From positions 103,733 to 167,732 of the forward strand of contig JAFWDJ010000007.1 of assembly GCA_017513095.1 (NCBI GenBank): a stretch of DNA of 64,000 nt, in the 5' to 3' direction. Made by a program: the position numbers and the translations under genes. This DNA comes from Clostridia bacterium (lineage in GTDB: Bacteria > Bacillota > Clostridia > Oscillospirales > RGIG577). Shown here one piece after another: positions 1 to 7,628 of this stretch. Under the pieces are notes generated by a model. It searched no databases. It had not been told where the DNA came from and saw only the letters and a program-made list of their open reading frames with translations. The first letter of the stretch is position 1. Every line of letters starts with the position of its first letter.

Positions 1-5
1 ACAAC

Positions 6-434
6 ATGGAAAAATACGAAAACTACAAATCAAAAATGGAGCGGCTCAAAAAAGCCATGGCAAGCGGCTTTTATCTTGAGGCCATAGCTATTGAATACGC
101 CGTCATCGAGGACAGGATAGAATCGGTGCTCCGTCACAGCGGAAAATTCAATCCGAACCGGCATAAATCGCTTGACAGCAAGCTTAACAAGCTCGGCGAT
201 ATGAGAAGAGAAAAAAAGAGCCTTGCGAACAAGTATTTTTCCGAGGAGCTTTTAGATTCCCTCTATAAATGGAAGAACGACAAGCGAAACCCTCTCACCC
301 ACGCGCTTTTGAAGCTGAAACTCAGCGACGAGGAGCTAAAAGAGACGGCCGAGCAGGGAAAAACGCTTGCCTACGCTTTCCGTGACAAGGCAAATCAGCA
401 TAACCGCGCCCTCAAGCGGCAGAAAAAGCAATAA
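6..434 (+). CDS. HEPN-motif small protein, hypothetical
   Basis: A predicted soluble, highly charged, mostly helical protein of 142 residues. Residues 94-99 read RNPLTH, which matches the R-x4-H signature of HEPN domains. The polar residue after the Arg and the preceding helix ('LDSLYKWKND') also fit. HEPN proteins include ribonuclease toxins and the helper halves of MNT/HEPN pairs, so an RNA-cleaving or nucleotidyltransferase-partnered role is possible. The start lies 6 bases from the window edge, so its ribosome binding site and any upstream partner are not visible and the true start may lie further upstream. A strong terminator follows at once. The HEPN reading rests on one short motif plus helical character. 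Confidence 0.6.
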   Translation: MEKYENYKSKMERLKKAMASGFYLEAIAIEYAVIEDRIESVLRHSGKFNPNRHKSLDSKLNKLGDMRREKKSLANKYFSEELLDSLYKWKNDKRNPLTHALLKLKLSDEELKETAEQGKTLAYAFRDKANQHNRALKRQKKQ

Positions 435-450
435 AGCTTCACCCCCTCGA

Positions 451-480
451 CACAGCGGAGCCGTGCTCCGCTGTGTTTTT
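451..480 (+). terminator. Rho-independent terminator after the HEPN-motif gene
   Basis: An 11-bp perfect stem (CACAGCGGAGC / GCTCCGCTGTG) with a 3-nt loop is followed by a run of T. Confidence 0.9.
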
Positions 481-566
481 ATATTCCCCCCGCCGCGTTC
501 TGTAAAAAAGCAATAAAAAACCACCCAAAACCCTCGCCCGATTTGTCGCATATGCCCCGTTTTCGG

Positions 567-595
567 TTGACACGGCGGCGGTGCCGGCATATAAT
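567..595 (+). promoter_or_regulatory. Perfect-consensus vegetative promoter
   Basis: TTGACA at 567-572 and TATAAT at 590-595 are separated by exactly 17 bases. Transcription would start near 602 and lead into the flavoprotein gene at 653. Confidence 0.85.
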
Positions 596-652
596 AGAAT
601 CAATAAGTTTTAACTTAATTCTTTAAAAAAACAAAAGGGCGGTGTAAAAATC

Positions 653-2614
653 ATGAGGTATGAAAATCTTTTTAAGCCTATCAAAATCGGCAGGCTGAAC
701 ATCAAAAACAGGATCGTGCTTACCGGCTTGGCTACGGCCCTGTCGAACTACGACGGCTCCGTTTCGGACGACATTGTTGAATATTTCAAGGTGCGCGCGC
801 GCGGCGGCGCCGGACTTTTATATACCGAGTTCTGCCGTATCGAAAAGGACGGCCTCGGCAGCATGAACCAGCTTGGCGCATACAACCTCCAGCTTGCGGG
901 AGGACTTAGAAAGATCGCCGAGGGCGTTCACCGCTTCGACGCAAAGATATTCCTTCAGCTCCATCACGCGGGCAGCATGTCAAAGGCGATGTATACGGGA
1001 ACGCAGCCCGTAGCTCCCAGCGTTATCGCAATGCCCGGCACTCCCGCTCCGAGAGAGCTCACCGTACCGGAGATACATGAGATAGTCGACAAATACGTCC
1101 TCGGCGCGAAGGCCGCCATGTACGCCAATTTCGACGGCGTCGAGGTGCACTGCGCGCACGGCTATCTTCTCAATCAGTTCGTAAGCCCCTATCTCAATCA
1201 GCGCACCGACGAATACGGCGGCAGCCTTGAAAACCGTCTGCGCATCGTAAAGGAGATAATGGAAGGCATAAGAAAGCTTGCGGGTCCCAACTTCCCCATT
1301 TCGGTGCGCATCTCCGCGGACGACCTTTTGGGCGAAAAGGGCATGCAGCTTCCCGAGGCGAAAGAGATGGCGAAGCTGCTCGAAAGCTACGGCGCGTGCG
1401 TTATAAACGTATCGGCCGGAGGCGGACTTGCGCCGCAGGGCGTTATCGCGCCCGCGTTCTTTGACCAGGGCTGGCTCATTCCGCTTGCCGAGGGCATAAA
1501 GCAGGCCGTGAACATCCCCGTAATAGGCGTAAGCCTCATCCGCGACTTCGATTACGCCGACAGCCTCATCGCCGACGGCAAGTGCGATCTCGTATCGCTT
1601 GCGCGTCCGCAGCTTGCAGACCCGAATCTTGTTAACAAGTTAAGAGCGGGCAAGCCCGAGCAGGTGCGCCCCTGCATCGTCTGCATGCACTGCGCCAATA
1701 CGCTGACGCGCGGCCACATAGAATGCGCCGTAAATCCGACCGTGGGCTACGAGCGCGAATATAAGGAGTTCAGAAAGAACGGCGCCGGACGCAAGATCGC
1801 CGTAATCGGCGGCGGCCCCTCGGGCTGCGAGGCGGCGCGCGTGCTCGGCATTCGCGGATTCGACGTTACGCTGTTTGAAAAGGCGGAGAGGCTCGGCGGC
1901 CAGCTAAACATCGCAAAGCTTCCGCCGCACAAGTACAGGATAGAAAATCTCATTAAGTATTACGAGAACAATCTGGAGCGTTCGGGCGTTAAGGTATGCC
2001 TTAATACAGACGTGACGCTCGATATGCTGAAGGCGATGGACCCCTACGCCGTTATCGTCGCAACGGGCGGCAAGGACTTCATACCGCCGTTCGTTAAGAT
2101 TGACCATTCCCTCGCCTGCACCGCGAACGACATCCTCACGGAGAAGATAAAGCTCAACACCGGCGACAAGGCTGTCGTGGTCGGCAGCGGCATGACAGGC
2201 ATGGAAACGGCGCACTTCCTGCTTAAGCAGGGCGTCGACGCGACGGTAGTCGAGATGCTGCCCGAGATAGGCATGGCCGCACCGGGCGCGAATATGCTTT
2301 ATATCAAGAGATTCCTCGCGAGATACGACAATTATCAGGCGCTGCCGGGACTCAAGGTGCTTTCGGTTGAAAACAACGTGATAAAGCTTGAAAAGGTCAA
2401 CACGGGCGATCATCTTGAGATGAACGCCGACTGCACGATCTTCGCCTCGGGCGTAAAATCGGTGGACGAGCTTTCAGAGGGCGTAAAGGCCAACTTCGAA
2501 AACGCCTTCGTCATCGGCGACGCGTACAAGATCGGCCAGATCTCCGACGCGGTGCGCGCGGGCTTTACCACGGCATGGCATTTAGACGACGGCTGGGATG
2601 TATACTACGCTTAA
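653..2614 (+). CDS. NADH:flavin oxidoreductase, old yellow enzyme / 2,4-dienoyl-CoA reductase type
   Basis: A 653-residue cytoplasmic iron-sulfur flavoprotein of the family that includes 2,4-dienoyl-CoA reductase and the Bai oxidoreductases of bile-acid-converting clostridia. The N-terminal half (about 1-335) is the FMN-binding TIM barrel ('LFKPIKIGRLNIKNRIV'). A cysteine cluster from about residue 340 (CIVCMHC...C) fits the 4Fe-4S site. A dinucleotide-binding segment starts near 383 (GGGPSGCEAAR), and a second nucleotide-binding glycine motif lies near 507 (VVGSGMTGMETA). Such enzymes pass hydride from NAD(P)H through FAD and the Fe-S cluster to FMN and reduce activated C=C bonds. The substrate cannot be told from sequence. 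It is monocistronic, with a consensus promoter upstream and a terminator after it. Confidence 0.93.
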   Translation: MRYENLFKPIKIGRLNIKNRIVLTGLATALSNYDGSVSDDIVEYFKVRARGGAGLLYTEFCRIEKDGLGSMNQLGAYNLQLAGGLRKIAEGVHRFDAKIFLQLHHAGSMSKAMYTGTQPVAPSVIAMPGTPAPRELTVPEIHEIVDKYVLGAKAAMYANFDGVEVHCAHGYLLNQFVSPYLNQRTDEYGGSLENRLRIVKEIMEGIRKLAGPNFPISVRISADDLLGEKGMQLPEAKEMAKLLESYGACVINVSAGGGLAPQGVIAPAFFDQGWLIPLAEGIKQAVNIPVIGVSLIRDFDYADSLIADGKCDLVSLARPQLADPNLVNKLRAGKPEQVRPCIVCMHCANTLTRGHIECAVNPTVGYEREYKEFRKNGAGRKIAVIGGGPSGCEAARVLGIRGFDVTLFEKAERLGGQLNIAKLPPHKYRIENLIKYYENNLERSGVKVCLNTDVTLDMLKAMDPYAVIVATGGKDFIPPFVKIDHSLACTANDILTEKIKLNTGDKAVVVGSGMTGMETAHFLLKQGVDATVVEMLPEIGMAAPGANMLYIKRFLARYDNYQALPGLKVLSVENNVIKLEKVNTGDHLEMNADCTIFASGVKSVDELSEGVKANFENAFVIGDAYKIGQISDAVRAGFTTAWHLDDGWDVYYA

Positions 2615-2634
2615 AAGGGCAAAAAAGACATAAA

Positions 2635-2675
2635 AAGCGGCAGTCGGCTCATTTGAGTCGGCTGCCGCTTCGATT
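2635..2675. terminator. Bidirectional terminator between convergent genes
   Basis: A 17-bp stem (2635-2651 with 2654-2670, two G-U pairs) has T-rich sequence on both exits. It serves the flavoprotein gene on + and the SLH gene on -. Confidence 0.85.
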
Positions 2676-2682
2676 TTTCAAA

Positions 2683-3300
2683 TCAGGACAAAAATGCGTT
2701 ATAGCTTCGATACAGGAAAGTGATTATCTCGGCTCTCGTGCATATTTTGTCAGGGCTGAACGTATTTTTTGAGGTGCCGAGCGTAATTTTCTCGCCGCTT
2801 GCCCACATTACGGCGTTGTAATAATATGCGCCCGTGCTCACGTCGGAAAACGAGGTCACGGCCTCCGGCGCGGGCTCGCCCATCGCGCGGTGGATGAAGC
2901 TTACGGCCTGCGCGCGCGTGCAGGAGCCGTCGGGATTAAATCTGCCGTCCGAGGCGCCAAGGGTGATGCCGCGTCCCGCCGCCCACATTACCGCAGTATA
3001 GTAATAATCTCCCTTTGAAACGTCCGAAAAGGCGGGCGCGTTCGCTCCGGCCTTGGGCTGCCCCGCCGCGCGCCACAAGAAGCACACCATCTGAGCGCGC
3101 GTGCACATCTCGTCGGGGCCGAACGACGCGTCGGACGTACCCGTCGTTATGCCCATATCGACTGCCCATTCGACCGCCTCGGCGTAATAAGCCGACGAGG
3201 GCACATCCGTGAACTGTCCCGCATTCGCGGCGACGGACGCGCAGATTACCGCCGCGCAAAGCGTAATCACGGCGAGCGTATTTTTAATTCTTTTATTCAT
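2683..3300 (-). CDS. Minimal secreted SLH-domain protein
   Basis: A 205-residue protein made only of a signal peptide (about 1-27, hydrophobic core followed by VAANA) and three S-layer homology repeats (about 28-85, 90-145 and 147-203). Each repeat has the FTDVP/FSDVS opening, the AVEWA/AVMWA helix and the TRAQ/TRAE motif. SLH triplets bind pyruvylated secondary cell-wall polymers. With no other domain, the protein is a bare anchor; it may pack the wall surface or compete for SLH binding sites. A GGGGAAAG ribosome binding site precedes the ATG. It shares its repeat type with the giant protein at 7629-15464, the deacetylase at 17349-19796 and the hydrolase at 61927-63999. Confidence 0.9.
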   Translation of the reverse strand: MNKRIKNTLAVITLCAAVICASVAANAGQFTDVPSSAYYAEAVEWAVDMGITTGTSDASFGPDEMCTRAQMVCFLWRAAGQPKAGANAPAFSDVSKGDYYYTAVMWAAGRGITLGASDGRFNPDGSCTRAQAVSFIHRAMGEPAPEAVTSFSDVSTGAYYYNAVMWASGEKITLGTSKNTFSPDKICTRAEIITFLYRSYNAFLS

Positions 3301-3469
3301 AACTTATCTTTCCCCTTTTCGTCTTTGCTTTAGAGTACCACATATCACGCGCATAAACAACCGTATCGCGCCGTATAATTACCGCGCGAACTTCGTATAA
3401 TACTATAAACGCGCGCTTATCCGGCTTTTTTTGCCGCGCGGCGGAGTTAATAAATTGTTTACAATTAAA

Positions 3470-3496
3470 TTAGCACTCACCTATTGACAGTGCTAA
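3470..3496. promoter_or_regulatory. CIRCE operator (HrcA binding site)
   Basis: TTAGCACTC at 3470-3478, 9 bases, then CAGTGCTAA at 3488-3496. This matches the CIRCE consensus TTAGCACTC-N9-GAGTGCTAA except for one base. It overlaps the -35 of the hsp20 promoter, so HrcA bound here would block transcription. Confidence 0.93.
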
Positions 3497-3511
3497 CAAG
3501 CATGCTATAAT
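3484..3511 (+). promoter_or_regulatory. hsp20 promoter overlapping CIRCE
   Basis: TTGACA at 3484-3489 and TATAAT at 3506-3511, 16-base spacing. The rest of the 3301-3601 gap holds the upstream region of the SLH gene and a roughly 85-nt hsp20 leader; no gene is seen in it. Confidence 0.88.
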
Positions 3512-3601
3512 ATACTTGAACGAAGGGCAGAGAAAGTCAAAAACCCAACGTTCACAAAATTGATTTTTAAAATGTTTCATATAATGAAGGAGGAATTTAC
3601 A

Positions 3602-4048
3602 ATGTTACCCGCAATTTTCAGTGACAGACTTTTCGACAACTGGATGCGCTTCCCCGCTTTCGATGACTTCTACGACATCGACAAAAAGCTTTACGGCGCG
3701 AACGCTTCGAGCGTTATGAACACCGACGTGCGCGAGCACGACGACCGCTACGCGATCGATATCGACCTGCCCGGCTTCGGTAAGGATGAGCTTTCGCTCG
3801 CCCTTGAAAACGGTTATCTCACCGTTACGGCGCAGAAGAACGCGGACACCGAGGACAAAGGCGAGGACGGCAGGATCATAAGAAGAGAGCGTTACTCGGG
3901 CACGATGCAGAGAAGCTTCTATATCGGCGAAAACCTCACCGAGGAGGACATAAAGGCGAAGTTCGAAAACGGCGTGCTCTCCCTCACCGTTCCGAAGAAG
4001 GACGCGCAGGCGCTCCCCGAAAAAAAGACGATACTCATCGAAGGCTAA
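3602..4048 (+). CDS. Small heat-shock protein, Hsp20/alpha-crystallin family
   Basis: A 148-residue ATP-independent chaperone that holds unfolding proteins for refolding. The alpha-crystallin domain spans about residues 38-135: 'DVREHDDRYAIDIDLPGF' opens it, 'ENGVLSLTVPK' is the usual A-x-x-x-N-G-V-L closing motif, and a short C-terminal tail follows. An in-frame start 42 bases upstream exists, but AAGGAGG at 3587-3593 sits 8 bases before the ATG at 3602, which decides the start. The CIRCE operator on its promoter places it in the HrcA regulon. The neighbouring htpG is a second chaperone but is transcribed convergently. Confidence 0.95.
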   Translation: MLPAIFSDRLFDNWMRFPAFDDFYDIDKKLYGANASSVMNTDVREHDDRYAIDIDLPGFGKDELSLALENGYLTVTAQKNADTEDKGEDGRIIRRERYSGTMQRSFYIGENLTEEDIKAKFENGVLSLTVPKKDAQALPEKKTILIEG

Positions 4049-4063
4049 TCGCCTTCACGCATG

Positions 4064-4094
4064 AAAAAAGCACCCATCGTTTGGGTGCTTTTTT
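4064..4094. terminator. Bidirectional terminator between hsp20 and htpG
   Basis: AAAAAGCACCCA stem, short loop, TGGGTGCTTTTT. A-run and T-run flanks allow it to work on both strands. Confidence 0.9.
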
Positions 4095-4104
4095 CGTTTT
4101 TCTC

Positions 4105-6015
4105 TTATTCCACCATAAGCTCACATACGAGGGAGCCAATCTCCGCCGCGTTCTTTAGCTCCATGCCGCTTATCAGGCGCGCTTGGGCGTAAAGTATCTT
4201 CGAGTACTTCGAAAGCCTGTCCTTATCGGTTTCAAACAAAGCTTTGAGCTTGTCCGCGATGGGGTGCGTCATGCTTATTTCAAGCACGAGCTCGGCCTTT
4301 ATGCCGCCCTCCTCGAAGCCCGGCATACGGCTCAGCGTCTTTTCCATGCCTACCGAAACGGGGCCCTCGCTCGATATGCAGGCGGGGTGATTCTTTAACG
4401 TATTAGTAAAGCGCACCGCGTGAACGTCGCCGCCTATGCTCTCTTTAATAAAGGCGAACATATCGGCGTTCTTCTCGTTTTCGGCCTTTAAGCTCTCCTT
4501 CTCCTCATCGGTGGAAAGGTCGAGGTCGTCCTGACATACATTAGAAAACTCCTTTTCGTCGTACTCGCGAAGTATCTGAAGCGCAAATTCGTCGATATCC
4601 TCGGTAAGATAAAGTACCTCGTAACCGTGCGAAGTCACGGCCTCCACCTGCGGAAGCAGGCTTATCTGCTCGACGCTGTCGCCCGCGGCGTAGTATATTT
4701 TCTTCTGATCCTCCTTCATGCGCGAAACGTATTCCTTTAACGTCACGTTCTTCTTCTCATTCGACGAAACGAAGAGGATAAGGTCCTTTAAGCTGTCCTT
4801 GTGCGCGCCGAAGTCGCTGTACACGCCAAACATTAACTGGCGGCCGAACGCTTTATAGAACTTCTCGTAATTCTCGCGCTCGTTTTCGAGCATTTTTGAA
4901 AGCTCCGAGCCTATTTTCTTCTCGATTGCCTTCGCGATGCTTTTAAGCTGTCTGTCGTGCTGGAGCATCTCGCGCGAAATGTTCAAAGACAGATCGGCGC
5001 TGTCAACGAGACCCGCAACGAAGCCGAAATGGTCGGGCAGAAGGTCCTTGCACTTGTCCATGATGAGCACGCCGCTTGAATAGAGCTTTAAGCCCTTCTC
5101 ATACTCCGTGCTGTAATAATCATACGGCGCGTGCGACGGGATGAACAGAAGCGCCTCGTAATTCGACACGCCCTCCGTCTTTTGGCGGATCACCTTCAGC
5201 GGAGGCTCGTAATCGAAGAATTTTTCGCGGTAGAACGTCGCGTATTCCTCGTCGCTCACCTCGCCCTTCGGCCGCTTCCAGAGCGGCACCATACTGTTTA
5301 GCGTCTCGTCCTCGACGTAACTTTCATACTCCGGCTTGTCGTCGGGGCTGCCCGCCTTCTTGCGCGACTTCGTAACGCTCATGCGGATGGGATAGCGGAT
5401 GTAGTCGCTGTATTTCTTTACAAGCTCCTTTATCCTCCACTCGTCCAAGAACTCGTCGTAGTTTTCGTCCTCGGTGTTCTCCTTTAAGCGAAGCGTTATC
5501 GTCGTGCCGACGTCTGCCTTCGCGCACGTATCGACGGTATAGCCGTCCGCGCCCGACGAACGCCAGCGGTACGCCTCATCTGAGTCTATGGCCCTCGTTT
5601 CGACCGTTATCTCGGAGCTTACCATGAAGGCCGAGTAAAAGCCGACGCCGAACTGACCGATAATGTCTATCTTGTCCGCGCCGTCCTGCCCGTCTCCGTT
5701 TTCACTCTTGAAATCGAACGAGCCGCTCTTTGCTATCGTGCCGAGGTTCGAGTCAAGCTCCTCCTTCGTCATGCCGCAGCCGTTGTCGAATATCATAAGT
5801 ATGCGGCTTGTCTTATCCGCCGCGATGCGTATCTCGTATTCTCCTCCGGAAAGCGCCGCCTTCGGGTCGGTAAGCGACCGGAAGTAACGCTTGTCTATCG
5901 CGTCGCTCGCGTTCGAGATGAGCTCGCGAAGAAATATCTCTTTATGAGTATAGATGGAGTTTATCATCATATCGAGAAGCTTTTTCGATTCCGTTTTGAA
6001 CTGTTTTTTTGCCAT
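4105..6015 (-). CDS. htpG: Molecular chaperone HtpG (Hsp90)
   Basis: A 636-residue cytosolic Hsp90 chaperone dimer, of normal bacterial length. The GHKL ATPase domain shows ELISNASDA (about 32-40), DNGCGM (about 76-81) and GQFGVGFYSAF (about 122-132). A middle domain with the catalytic-loop region around 'NISREMLQ' and a C-terminal dimerisation domain follow. An AGAGGT ribosome binding site lies 8-10 bases before the ATG. The MarR-type gene ends 77 bases upstream on the same strand, so the two may be co-transcribed; a GCCCGG/CCGGGC hairpin between them at 6062-6076 lacks a T-run. No CIRCE lies in front of htpG, so its heat control differs from that of hsp20. Confidence 0.97.
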   Translation of the reverse strand: MAKKQFKTESKKLLDMMINSIYTHKEIFLRELISNASDAIDKRYFRSLTDPKAALSGGEYEIRIAADKTSRILMIFDNGCGMTKEELDSNLGTIAKSGSFDFKSENGDGQDGADKIDIIGQFGVGFYSAFMVSSEITVETRAIDSDEAYRWRSSGADGYTVDTCAKADVGTTITLRLKENTEDENYDEFLDEWRIKELVKKYSDYIRYPIRMSVTKSRKKAGSPDDKPEYESYVEDETLNSMVPLWKRPKGEVSDEEYATFYREKFFDYEPPLKVIRQKTEGVSNYEALLFIPSHAPYDYYSTEYEKGLKLYSSGVLIMDKCKDLLPDHFGFVAGLVDSADLSLNISREMLQHDRQLKSIAKAIEKKIGSELSKMLENERENYEKFYKAFGRQLMFGVYSDFGAHKDSLKDLILFVSSNEKKNVTLKEYVSRMKEDQKKIYYAAGDSVEQISLLPQVEAVTSHGYEVLYLTEDIDEFALQILREYDEKEFSNVCQDDLDLSTDEEKESLKAENEKNADMFAFIKESIGGDVHAVRFTNTLKNHPACISSEGPVSVGMEKTLSRMPGFEEGGIKAELVLEISMTHPIADKLKALFETDKDRLSKYSKILYAQARLISGMELKNAAEIGSLVCELMVE

Positions 6016-6092
6016 AATAATTACCTCTTTTCAAAGCTTTAAGTTTATCATAGATGAATTTGCCCGGAAATCCGGGCGAAAACGCGCGGACG

Positions 6093-6518
6093 CTACAAAA
6101 ACTCACCCGCCGCCGCGCCGAGCTTTTTAATGAGGCGCACGTATTCGCGCGCATCCTCGGGCCCGAGCAGCCGCAAAATGTTCGACAGCGTTTCAATAGC
6201 CTCGCCGTATTTGTCGCAAATGAGCCGTTCGCCCTTTTCGCTCAAAGTCACGATCGTCTGGCGGCTGTCGTTTTCATCGCCGCACCTTGAAACGCAGCCG
6301 TTCTTTTCAAGCCTGTTTAAAATCACGGCGATGCGCGCGGTGCTCACGCGAAACTCGCTGCTCATCTCCTTCGGATACGCGCGGTTTTTGTGATTTTTAA
6401 GATACATGAGTATAAAAATATCGGGCCCCCACGTGTCCGAAAGCTCCCTTGAGAGCTTCACGTGCGCGCTGTCCAGCTTTATATTGAAATACTCCTCCGC
6501 AAGCTGCCTGTAATACAT
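6093..6518 (-). CDS. MarR-family transcriptional regulator
   Basis: A 141-residue dimeric winged-helix repressor. The winged-helix core spans about residues 45-110 ('MSSEFRVSTARIAVILNRLEKNGCVSR' then a 'DENDSRQTIVTLSEKG' wing), flanked by dimerisation helices. The reading frame is open to a TTG at 6533, but the ATG at 6518 lies behind a GCGGGTG ribosome-binding-like stretch and is preferred. It is divergent from the alpha/beta hydrolase gene at 6702, which makes that gene a plausible target, and lies upstream of htpG on the same strand. The ligand cannot be predicted. Confidence 0.88.
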   Translation of the reverse strand: MYYRQLAEEYFNIKLDSAHVKLSRELSDTWGPDIFILMYLKNHKNRAYPKEMSSEFRVSTARIAVILNRLEKNGCVSRCGDENDSRQTIVTLSEKGERLICDKYGEAIETLSNILRLLGPEDAREYVRLIKKLGAAAGEFL

Positions 6519-6539
6519 ACTCAACACCCGCAAACTTTA

Positions 6540-6552
6540 CTAACGATATTAG
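6540..6552. promoter_or_regulatory. Candidate MarR operator
   Basis: CTAACGATATTAG is an imperfect palindrome (CTAA...TTAG) just upstream of the MarR start, in the divergent intergenic region. Proposed from position and symmetry only. Confidence 0.3.
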
Positions 6553-6628
6553 CAATTATTTTACACCTTTATTTTGATTTGTCAAGGGGAAAAGCATGCG
6601 GGGCATTAAAAAACCGCCACGCAGGCTC

Positions 6629-6657
6629 TCGCCAAAGGCGCGAAATTCCGATATAAT
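6629..6657 (+). promoter_or_regulatory. Promoter of the alpha/beta hydrolase gene
   Basis: TATAAT at 6652-6657 with a weak -35 (TCGCCA, 6629-6634) at 17-base spacing. Confidence 0.55.
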
Positions 6658-6701
6658 ATAATCAAAAATCAGCGAGTGCCGTTTTAAAAGGAGCGATATA
6701 C

Positions 6702-7538
6702 ATGAACAAAGAGTATCTATTCAAAGACCCGCATTTTGCCTGCGGCGAGCTGCCCATAGACGAGGAGCTTATTCTTTCGGGAAGGCGCGGCAAGCTTTTC
6801 TGCGTGCTGTTTCGCGCCGGAGGCAGAGGCAAAAAGCCCGCCGTGCTTCTTCTTCACGGTCTGCCCGGCAACGAACAGAATCTTGACCTCGCGCAAAGCC
6901 TCAGACGAACGGGCATAAACGTGCTTACGCTCCATTACAGCGGCTCGTGGGGCAGCGAAGGCGCGTTCTCGTTTAAAAACTGCATCGAGGACGCGGTGAC
7001 CGCGCTCGATTTTCTGAGGGACTGCGGGAACGCCGAAAAATACCTCATTGATACTGACAGGCTTTTTGTTATTGGCCACAGCATGGGCGGATTTCTCGCG
7101 CTTTATCTTGCGGCCGAATGTTCCTTGATACGAGGCGTTATCGCCATAGCGCCCTACGACTTCGGTTTCATTCAAAAAATGATCATAACAAAAGCGCCTG
7201 CGCTTCAAAGTGCGCTGGAAGGGGCGATGGCGTCAAACGCCGAGTGGCTTATGACCGACGGGGCGTCGCTTTCGCGGGAGCTTAAAGAGAACCGCGACGA
7301 TTTCGACCTCGCGGGCAAATCGGAGGCGCTTTCACGAACGCGCGTTCTCATCATAACGGGAAAACGCGACGAAACGGCCGCCGCCGAACGCCACGGCGGA
7401 AGGCTTTACGCGGCCGTAAACGCGCACGGACGCGGTCTTGCCTCTTACCGTGAGATCGACACGGGCCACGGCTTTACCGACAGGCGCATCGAGCTTATAA
7501 ACGCTGCGGCGGACGAAATGGAGCGCTGGCTCGGATAG
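6702..7538 (+). CDS. Alpha/beta hydrolase (serine esterase/peptidase type)
   Basis: A 278-residue cytoplasmic hydrolase. 'LLLHGLPGNEQN' near residues 47-58 is the oxyanion-hole HG motif. GHSMGG near 126-131 is the nucleophile elbow with the catalytic Ser. 'DTGHGFTD' near 256-263 carries the catalytic His, and an Asp in 'ITGKRDETA' is a candidate acid. No signal peptide is seen. An AAAGGAG ribosome binding site sits 8 bases before the ATG. It is divergent from the MarR gene, which suggests local control. The substrate (ester, peptide or acyl conjugate) cannot be inferred. Confidence 0.88.
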   Translation: MNKEYLFKDPHFACGELPIDEELILSGRRGKLFCVLFRAGGRGKKPAVLLLHGLPGNEQNLDLAQSLRRTGINVLTLHYSGSWGSEGAFSFKNCIEDAVTALDFLRDCGNAEKYLIDTDRLFVIGHSMGGFLALYLAAECSLIRGVIAIAPYDFGFIQKMIITKAPALQSALEGAMASNAEWLMTDGASLSRELKENRDDFDLAGKSEALSRTRVLIITGKRDETAAAERHGGRLYAAVNAHGRGLASYREIDTGHGFTDRRIELINAAADEMERWLG

Positions 7539-7570
7539 TAAGAATACATAAATTGCCTTGGAACGCCAAA

Positions 7571-7608
7571 GGCCCGGACCGTTTTTCGGTCCGGGCCCCT
7601 TTATTTTG
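7571..7608. terminator. Terminator between the hydrolase and giant SLH genes
   Basis: An 11-bp GC-rich stem (GGCCCGGACCG / CGGTCCGGGCC) is followed on + by a CCTTTATTTT tail; it probably also serves the - strand gene. Confidence 0.85.
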
Positions 7609-7628
7609 ATTTGTCTGCGTTTTAAGGC

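Noticed and set aside
6061-6076. Hairpin between the MarR gene and htpG as a terminator
   Set aside because: GCCCGG/CCGGGC folds well, but no T-run follows on the minus strand, so read-through into htpG is likely.
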